Source: Atherinomorus stipes
Lineage: Eukaryota; Chordata; Actinopteri; Atheriniformes; Atherinidae
Assembly: GCA_023101725.1 (NCBI GenBank)
Contig: JALJCO010013714.1
Coordinates: 1-64,000 of the forward strand
Reading direction: 5' to 3'
Length of the DNA stretch: 64,000 bases
The notes beneath the pieces were generated by a model. That model searched no databases. It worked only from the letters and a program-made list of their open reading frames with translations, and was not told where the DNA came from. Each line of letters starts with the position of its first letter. Positions within the stretch are counted from its first letter, which is position 1. The translations under genes and the position numbers were made by a program. Shown here in pieces: positions 57,571 through 64,000 of this stretch.

Positions 57571-58183
57571 GGTGTGTCTCAATCTGCGCACTTGAGCACT
57601 TCAAATACTATCTTTGAGAGCATAGTGGTCTCACACTTTTATTTAAGCTAAAATTCAGTGCTCTAAATAGTACCTGGATACTGCTCTAATAACGGCCAAA
57701 AATGCAGTGCAAAATGAAGCACACATCTCGCACTAAACAGATGCCATCTTGCTGATGTAGCAGAAGAGGCGGGACTTTCAAACTGTTTTCAGAGCTGAAT
57801 AATAGCAGAGAACGAAGCGGTGGCGACCCCTGCTGCAGCGGAGGTTGAACTGTACAGATGTATATAAGGTTGATTAAAGTATTCAGACATAAGTTCTAAA
57901 GTATATTTTGGCTACCAAGCTGTTCACTCCCGATACCAGTTATCTGGTACCAGGTTCTGGTCAGGTACCAGGTTCTGGTCATGCGTTTGAGTCTGTGGTT
58001 ATACCAGCTCCGTAGAGCTAGCACATGTTAGCAGGAAATGCAAGTCAATCACTTCCGGTAAGTGCAGTGCTCTATTCGCGTCAGCATTTAGCAACAATAG
58101 TGTGCACTACAGACGAAGTACACAGTGCGCACTATACACTGAATTCCAGTGCACTCGGGCAAGTGGACGGTCTGAGACACGGC
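57571..58183. mobile_element. TGTGTCTCAAT-ended non-autonomous element, copy 2
   Basis: The left end GTGTGTCTCAATCTGCGCACTTGAGCACT and right end AGTGCACTCGGGCAAGTGGACGGTCTGAGACAC pair with each other. Interior blocks (AATAACGGCCAAAAAT, AGAAGAGGCGGGACTTTCAAACTGTTTTCAGA, GCGGTGGCGACCCCTG, ACCAAGCTGTTCACT) match 45721-46225 in order and orientation. A short tandem duplication (GGTACCAGGTTCTGGTCA) lies at about 57946-57979. Confidence 0.75.
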
Positions 58184-58309
58184 TACTAAACAGTCATGTA
58201 AGCGTTCAGCAAATGAATTTAAACACTACGTGGCTGGATCCTCTGATCCAAGATTGCTATTTAAGGGCAGAAAAAAAAATGTTTCTTGGCCATAAATCTT
58301 GGAAACATT

Positions 58310-58545
58310 GATGGAGTTTCTCTCATTTGCTATTACGATGTTGGGTTCACCCTGGACAGTTTAGCAGTGCATCACTGGGCCAACATATAGCAAATGAGAC
58401 AAGCAGCATGTTCACACTCGCTCTGTAAATTTTAGAGTTGCCATTTAATCTGACATGCAGGCTTCTGGGTGGTGGGAGGAAGCTGGTGGAGTACCTGGAA
58501 AAAAAAAACATGTAGGAGAACATGCAAACTATACAGGAAGAACAC
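58310..58545 (+). repeat. dispersed fish repeat (GTGGGAGGAAGC...GGAGAACATGCAAACT type)
   Basis: The order ACACTCGCTCTGTAAATTTTAGAGTTGCCATTTAATCTGACATGCAGGCTTCTGG.TGGTGGGAGGAAGC...GTAGGAGAACATGCAAACTATACAGGAAG is that of a very common fish repeat (consensus-like phrases GTGGGAGGAAACCGGAG and GGGAGAACATGCAAACTCC are familiar). A poly-A run interrupts it. Class is not certain. Confidence 0.6.
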
Positions 58546-59615
58546 TGTCAAGGTTTGGACCAGGATCCCTCTTGCTATGAGGCATCATTGCTACTATCGC
58601 ACTATGCAGGCCCAGCCTCTTTGAGGCATCTTTAAAAACAAAACAACCAAAAAAAAGAAAGAAAAAAAAAAGGTACTGTCCTCTGAGTCCATATAGTGGA
58701 TCACTACACACTTCCAACAGAAAAACTACCATTGTTAAGCATGCTCTTCAAAGAGATAAAGAGAGAAGTCTAAGAACTGTTTAATTACAAGATAGTGGCC
58801 TCGGTTGTCTAAATAAAGTTTCACAAGCAAGTTTTCAATTAGTAAAAGTTATTCTGCATAGAAATACTGCAAAATGAATAGTATACCTTTTTTATACAAC
58901 TCACAGTATGACACGCTTCAGGGCTAAACTCACATGCAGACTCAGATCAGGCTGAAGGAGGTTGTGAATACAAAAATCCAAGGCAGAGCTACAGAGTCCT
59001 CATGGACGGATACAAGGTATTTTTTTGTATATTGGCAGCTAAGGCCAATATACAGAAAGATTGGTAAAAGAAATATATATACTGGGACACAGTACACAAG
59101 GCCAACAGATGACCTAGCAGAGACAAAAGGGCAGAGGACAGCTCTCACACACATGAGGAAGCTGACGAGAACCAGGTGGCGGCGGGGTAGGTAATCAGAT
59201 GAACAGGACACAGTGGTGCTAAAGGTACTAAACCATTGTATTTATGCCTGTAAGCCAGAAAACATTGTTAAAAAATTTACAATGAGCCTTTGACAATGTT
59301 TTAAGTAGCCTGGTAAACCAGTTCTTAAAGTTACTTCTTTCTAATTGCGCCTTTTTCCAGTGCTTAGAAAACTGCAGCCATGAAGACACCACTGAAAAAG
59401 ATCAGTCATCTTGCAGTCAATAAGAGTTGTGTTATTGGTCAGCACCCAAAATGTTGCAGTTTTCACAACATTTTATTCGCCAAAGTTGTACAGTTGCCAT
59501 GTTTCATAAATTTCATACCAATTTAATTTACATTCTCTGATTCGCCCAATATGGTATTGAATTTCTTGTCATCATATTTGCTTTACCATGTCTTGCATCC
59601 ACTTTCTACACCTAA
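58546..59615. other. unassigned stretch
   Basis: No recognised gene or element. Confidence 0.4.
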
Positions 59616-59619
59616 TGTA

Positions 59620-61016
59620 CAGTTGTGTGAAAAAGTGCCTGCCCCCTTACTGATCTCTTATTTTTTTGCATGTTTGTCACACATATGTTTCAGATCATCA
59701 AACAATTTTAATTAGACAAAGATAACACAAGTAAACAGAAAATGCAGTTTTTTAAATAAGATTTTTATTCTTAAGGGGGGGGGGGGGGGATCCAAACCTA
59801 CATGGCCCTGTGTGAAAAAGTGGTTGCCCCTCAAACCTAATAACTGGTTGGGCCACCCTTAGCAGCAACAACAGCAATCAAGTGTTTGCCATAACTGGCA
59901 ATGTGTCTTCTACAGCGCTGTGGAGGAATTTTTACAGAATTGTTGTAATTCAGCCACATTGGAGGCTTTTCCAGCATGAACTGCCTTTTTTTTAAGGTCA
60001 TGCTACAACATCTCAATGGGATTTAGGTGGGGACTTTGACTAGGCCACTCCAAAGTCTTCATTTTGTTTTTCTTAAGCCATTCTGAGGTGGACTTGCTGG
60101 TGTGTTTTGGATTATTGTCCTGCTGCAGAACCCAAGTCCACTTCAGCTTGAGGTCATGAACAGATGGCCGGACATTCTCCTTCAGGATTCTTTGGTAGAC
60201 AGCAGAATTCATGGTTCCATTTACCACAGCAAGTCTTCCAGGTCCTACAGCAGCAAAACAGCCCCAGACCATCACACTACCACCACCCTATTTTACGTTG
60301 GTATGATGTTCCTTTTCTGAAATGCTGTGTTACTTTTACACCAGATGTAATGGGACCTACACCTTCCAAAAAATTTAAGTTTTGTCTCGTCAGTCCACAG
60401 AGTATTTTCCCAAAAGTTTTGGGGATCATCAAAATGCTTTCTGGTTAAACTGAGATGAGCCTTTATGTTCTTTTTTGCTCAGCAGTGGTTTTGGTCGTGG
60501 AACTCTGCCATGCAGGCCATTTTTGCCCCCCAGTCTCTTTCTGATGGTGGAGTCATGAACACTGACCTTTATTTAGGCAAATGAGGCCTGCAGTTCTTTG
60601 GATGTTATTCTGGGGTCTTTTGTGACCTTCTTTTGATCACAACATGATGTCTAGCTTTTGAGGATCTTTGTGACTACTTCACTTTGTTAGACAGGTCCTA
60701 CTTAAGTGATTTCTTGATTGAGAACAGGTGTGGCAGTAATCAGGCCTTGGTGTGGCTGGAAAAATTGTACTGGGCTTTCCAAAGATGTAATAAACCACAG
60801 TTAATTTATGTTTTAACGGGGGGGTCGCTTTTTCTCACAGGGCCATGTCGGTTTGGATTCCGCCCCCCCCCCCCCCCCCTTTAATGTTTACTCGTGTTAT
60901 CTTTATTTGTGTTGTCTTTAAATGATCTGAAATATTTAAGTGTGACAAACATGCAAAAAAAAAAAAAAAAAAAAAAAAGAAATAAGGAAGGGGGCAAACA
61001 CATTTTCACACAACTG
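59620..61016 (-). mobile_element. Tc1/mariner element with ~200-bp inverted repeats
   Basis: Both outer ends read CAGTTGTGTGAAAA and are flanked by TA (59618-59619 and 61017-61018). The inverted repeats extend inward about 200 bp and include matching homopolymers: G15 at 59775-59789 on the left, C17 at 60863-60879 on the right. Both then continue as GGATTCC/GGATCC AAACC.ACATGGCCCTGTG.  The right repeat has an A run at 60955-60978 that is much shorter on the left. The element carries a transposase pseudogene on the minus strand and is about 250-300 bp shorter than intact relatives. Confidence 0.92.
59837..60645 (-). pseudogene. Tc1-like transposase pseudogene, HTH region deleted
   Basis: A start-like ATG at 60645 is followed almost at once by KRPQ-type sequence and then VHDSTIRKRLG, so the paired-like helix-turn-helix DNA-binding part is deleted. 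The catalytic half is recognisable: LWTDETK (first Asp, near 60400), MMVWGCFAA...GPGRLAVVNGTMNS (60275 down), VLQQDNNPKHTSKST (second Asp) and WPSQSPHLNPIEML (catalytic Glu; the usual SPDLNP has become SPHLNP). It ends KGGPTSY and a stop at 59837. An in-frame stop follows PIEML, and frame breaks occur elsewhere. Inactive. Confidence 0.88.
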
Positions 61017-61329
61017 TACATTTCACTATTCTCCTGCACACTGTGAATTTTGCCACAAATTGACAATGTATAGGTGCATAGCAGAACCCTGCCAGGAAGA
61101 CAACCGGACTTTCATTTATTTACTTCCCTTTCTATTTGGATTCTTCCTGTCATTTCACATGATTGGTACTCAACAAAACACAACAGCATGAAGATACATT
61201 TCCATCTCACAATTTGCAAACATATAGTGTGACAGTACTATAATGGAAAATATAGACCAAAGTCTAGGTTTAGATTCTCTGGGTGCTGTTGTTTAAGCTG
61301 TGTACATAACTGGCTAGGAGTTCTTGACA
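61017..61329. other. spacer between two Tc1 elements
   Basis: About 310 bp without a recognised feature. Confidence 0.6.
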
Positions 61330-61331
61330 TA

Positions 61332-62521
61332 CACTATATTGCCAAAAGTATTTACTCACCCATCCAAACGATGGGAATCAGGTGTTCCAATCACTTCCAT
61401 GGCCACAGGTGTATAAAATGAAGCAGTTAGGTTGCTCTCAAGAGCTCAGTGAATTCCAGCGTGGAACTGTGATAGGATGCTACCTGTCCAACAAACCCAG
61501 TCATAAAATTTCCTTGCTCCTAAATATTCCACAGTCAACTGTCAGCTGTATTATAGAAAAATGGAAGTGTTTGGGAACGACAGCAACTCAGCCATGAAGT
61601 GATTGGCCATGAAAACTGACAGAGTCAGCAGATGCTGAAGCACAAAGTGCGAAGAGGTCGCCAACTTTCTGCAGAGTCAATCACTATAGACCTCCAAACT
61701 TCATGTAGCTTTCAGATCAGCTCAAGAACAGTGTGCATAGAGCTTCATGGAATGGGGTTCCATGGTGGAGCAGCTGCATCCAAGCCATACATTACCAAGT
61801 GCAATGCAAAGCATCGAATCCAGTGGTGTAAAGCACATCGCCACTGGACTCTAGAGCAGTGGAGACGTTCTCTGGAGTGACAAATTGCGCTTCTCCATGT
61901 GGCAAACTGAGGACGTTCTCTGGAGTTTGGTGGTTCCGACAATACTTGTTTGACTGCTAAGTGCCAAGTGTAAAGTTTGGTGGAGGGGGGATTATGGTGT
62001 GGGACTGATTTTCAGGAGCTGGGCTTGGCCCCTTTGTTCCAGTGAAAAGAACCCTGAATGCTTCAACATACCAAGACATTCTGGACAATTCCATGCTCCC
62101 AACTTTGTGGGAACAGTTTGGAGCTGGTCCCTTCCTCTTCCAACATGAATGTGCACCAGTGTTTAAATCAGGTCCATAAACACATGAATAGAGTCTGGTG
62201 TGGATAAACTTGACTGGCCTGCACAGTGTCCAGACCTCAACCCGATAGAACACCTTTGGGATGAATTAGAGCAGAGACTGAGAGCCAGGCCTTTTCATCC
62301 AACATCAGTATGTGACCTCATAAGTGCACTTCTGGAAGAATGGTCAAAAATTCCCATCATCACACTCCTAAACCTTGTGGACAGCCTTCTCATAGTTGAA
62401 GCTGTTGTAGCTGCCAAGGGTAGACTAACATCATATTGAACCCTGTAGATTAGGAATAGGATGTCACTTAAGCTCATTTGTGAGTCAAGGCAGGTGAGCA
62501 AATACTTTTGGCAATATAGTA
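61332..62521 (+). mobile_element. second near-complete Tc1/mariner element (different family)
   Basis: The inverted ends ACTATATTGCCAAAAGTATT T(A/G)CTCACC are flanked by TA (61330-61331 and 62522-62523). The subterminal CAGGTGTTCCAATCACTTCC ATGGCCACAGGTGTATAAAA block is typical of a very abundant fish Tc1 family whose transposase runs on the plus strand. Confidence 0.93.
61412..62439 (+). pseudogene. Tc1-like transposase pseudogene (Asp-to-Glu at second site)
   Basis: Nearly full length. N-terminal helix-turn-helix: ELSEFQRGTVIGCYLSN, IPQSTVSCIIEKW; then LSAESITIDLQTSC, RIQWCKAHRHW; LWSDKLRF (first catalytic Asp, about 61890, in another frame); a GGGIMVWD-type block near 61980; LFQHECAPVFKS (about 62130-62160), where the second catalytic Asp has become Glu; and WPAQCPDLNPIEHLWDELEQ (catalytic Glu, 62215-62275). 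The C-terminus LRLTSY-like end ...KGRLTSY closes at 62439. Frameshifts and stops (for example at 61595, 61878 and 62178) break it. The typical MGRS start is missing. Inactive. Confidence 0.9.
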
Positions 62522-62523
62522 TA

Positions 62524-63270
62524 TTAAAAGCCTTCCATGCTAGGATCAAAACCTTGACCTTGACATGCTTAAATCAGTCTGGCACATTGCTCACTGCTAG
62601 TAAGTAAATCATGTTCTGTGTGAACCTTCAAGCACAGCAATGGTAAGAATAGGTGAACAAAGCTGCACACTGATTTTCTCGTCTAAGCCTCAGATAAGCA
62701 GATTAAACTTGAAGTGTTTTTTTTTTTTTTTTAGAATGTCTGCTAAATCAAGTTTGCCTTGAGCATTCCTTTTATTTTGGAAGATTAGTATTAGTAGGCT
62801 CAAAAGCTTACACACTTTATATTAAATTAATATCACCACAAAGATACAATCACAGTTTTATAAACAACGTTTACCTTTCACAAGATTATTCCAATACCTC
62901 TCAGTCTATGTTCCCTCATGGCATTTGCTGTATGGGGTGGTCAGCAGTACTAAGTATTTTTTATGTTCTTTAGGCTTTTACCCATATACATTTATATTTA
63001 TTTCTTCATTTTCTGTTATTTATTATTTGTTTTTGGACCTACCTCTCTACTCGTCTTTTTTTTAATTTTCAGAGACAGTGACAAATTGTCCTCTTTGTTG
63101 CCGTTTGCATATACTTCTAAAAGGGTGGTATCATGAGGGTTTTGGTTTGACAAGTGGTCAATGGCCATCTCAGAACAAATAGTGCAGAAGTAGTCGGTTT
63201 GTATAGAAAATAGTGCCAAATAAATGAGCCTGTCCATAGCCATTGTTTGACATGTATGTAGATTAAGCAG
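62524..63270. other. unassigned stretch
   Basis: A T run lies at 62719-62732. No gene is recognised. Confidence 0.4.
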
Positions 63271-63279
63271 TGGCCTAAA

Positions 63280-63365
63280 TTAGGGCTATTCAATTACTTG
63301 CTGAGTTGGGCCAGATTTTCGAACCAATAAATGTAACAGGGCTAGACCTTGTCTCTGGCTAGTGA
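63280..63365. repeat. fragment of a hAT-like element (TAGGGCTATTCAATTA end)
   Basis: TTAGGGCTATTCAATTAC...GAGTTGGGCCAGATTTTC resembles the end of a common fish hAT-like element. Only this end is present. Confidence 0.45.
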
Positions 63366-63745
63366 GTAGCAGGTAAAAGCCAACATTTTCTTACGGGAGA
63401 TGTACCACTTGTTTTAATTTTCTCGTCATTTATCACAACATTCAGTGTTTAACTGTTTCAGTCTGTAAATAACCTACTTCTTTTCCAATATCCAGTGCCT
63501 ACTGTGGTAGTACAGCTCCATTTGTAAGATGTAATTATAGGTGGAAAATCCAGACACCATAAAGTAAACATCCTGTCATGTTTTTGGTTCTGTATGTACA
63601 TTAAGAACAGGTGTTTTCATTCATGGGTTCATCTACCTGCAGAGGAGCTGTGCTAATTAAATTCAGCTGGTATACTGAACAGTTACAACAATTACTGGGC
63701 AGGATTTTTACTTTCTGGACCAGGGACAGATGTCCACCTCTGGAG

Positions 63746-63772
63746 GGAATAGAATAGAATAGAATAGAATAA
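63746..63772. repeat. (AGAAT)n pentanucleotide repeat, probable retroelement tail
   Basis: About five AGAAT units follow TCTGGAGGGAAT. Read on the minus strand, ATTCT repeats next to a G/C-rich hairpin-like block are typical of LINE or SINE tails, but no element body is recognised. Confidence 0.6.
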
Positions 63773-64000
63773 TCTTTACTGTTCACCACACACTAAGAGC
63801 AAATTAAAGATAATGATATTTAATTTAAATTTCACGGAAAAACAAACATTTTTCTGTGGGTTAAATCTGGTTTCACAGTCAATTTTACACGTGTCATGCT
63901 AAAGCTGGAGTTAGGCTGGATTTTTACTTGCAGTGTTTGTGTCATGTTGGGCCACAAAGCTGAGGCACATCAGGAACCGTGATTTCTTTGTCCTTGTGAA
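63773..64000. other. unassigned end of window
   Basis: No recognised feature. Confidence 0.4.

Noticed and set aside
1..64000. Bacterial, phage or plasmid content, rRNA, retroviral genes, toxin systems
   Set aside because: None seen: no operons, no ribosome-binding-site-led genes, no gag/env-type frames; all recognisable proteins are eukaryotic DNA-transposon or LINE relics.

Overview
The window looks like non-coding DNA from a ray-finned (teleost) fish, probably a percomorph. It is AT-rich and eukaryotic, has no operon structure, and its recognisable content is almost entirely transposon debris of families common in fish: three Tc1/mariner copies, hAT, PIF-Harbinger and TTAA-flanked non-autonomous DNA elements, tRNA-derived SINEs, a LINE reverse-transcriptase fragment and LINE-like 3' tails. 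Long (TA)n and poly-G tracts fit the same picture. No complete host protein-coding gene is recognisable, and most open frames are chance or lie inside repeats. The stretch is either intergenic or lies inside very long introns.

Layout. 0-8 kb: mostly unassigned, with a DNA element at 2.8-3.35 kb, a foldback with a perfect 44-bp palindrome at 4.1 kb and an inverted-repeat-bounded element at 4.84-5.58 kb. 8-18 kb: repeat fragments, a complete non-autonomous hAT element with a perfect 8-bp target-site duplication (14.24-15.73 kb), an internally deleted Tc1 copy (15.95-16.95 kb) and a LINE-like 3' tail (to 17.77 kb). 18-26 kb: AT-rich degenerate repeats, a tandem-structured element (22.67-23.60 kb) and a quiet stretch. 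26-32.4 kb: two adjacent TTAA-flanked elements, then a three-layer nest in which a LINE fragment lies inside a DNA-type insertion inside an LTR-like sequence. 32-47 kb: hAT ends, a second copy of the 4.8-kb element, an inverted pair of hAT elements that both carry a small Tc1-type foldback, a SINE, and repeat families shared with other parts of the window. 47-51 kb: quiet. 51-54 kb: a ZBED-type hAT transposase relic interrupted by a PIF-Harbinger element, then a TTAA element. 55-62.5 kb: a SINE, copies of earlier families and two near-complete Tc1 elements 315 bp apart.

The best possible traces of a host gene are four short exon-like segments on the plus strand, each with an open frame and a good donor. 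They end at 304 (the acceptor is unclear) or lie at 22237-22324, 47492-47545 and 57451-57477. The first three are phase-compatible in order; the fourth is not. I did not recognise any of the peptides, so these are candidates only.

No new multi-gene system is visible. The most informative content is the stratigraphy: precise target-site duplications and nesting allow relative dating of several transposon families in one locus.
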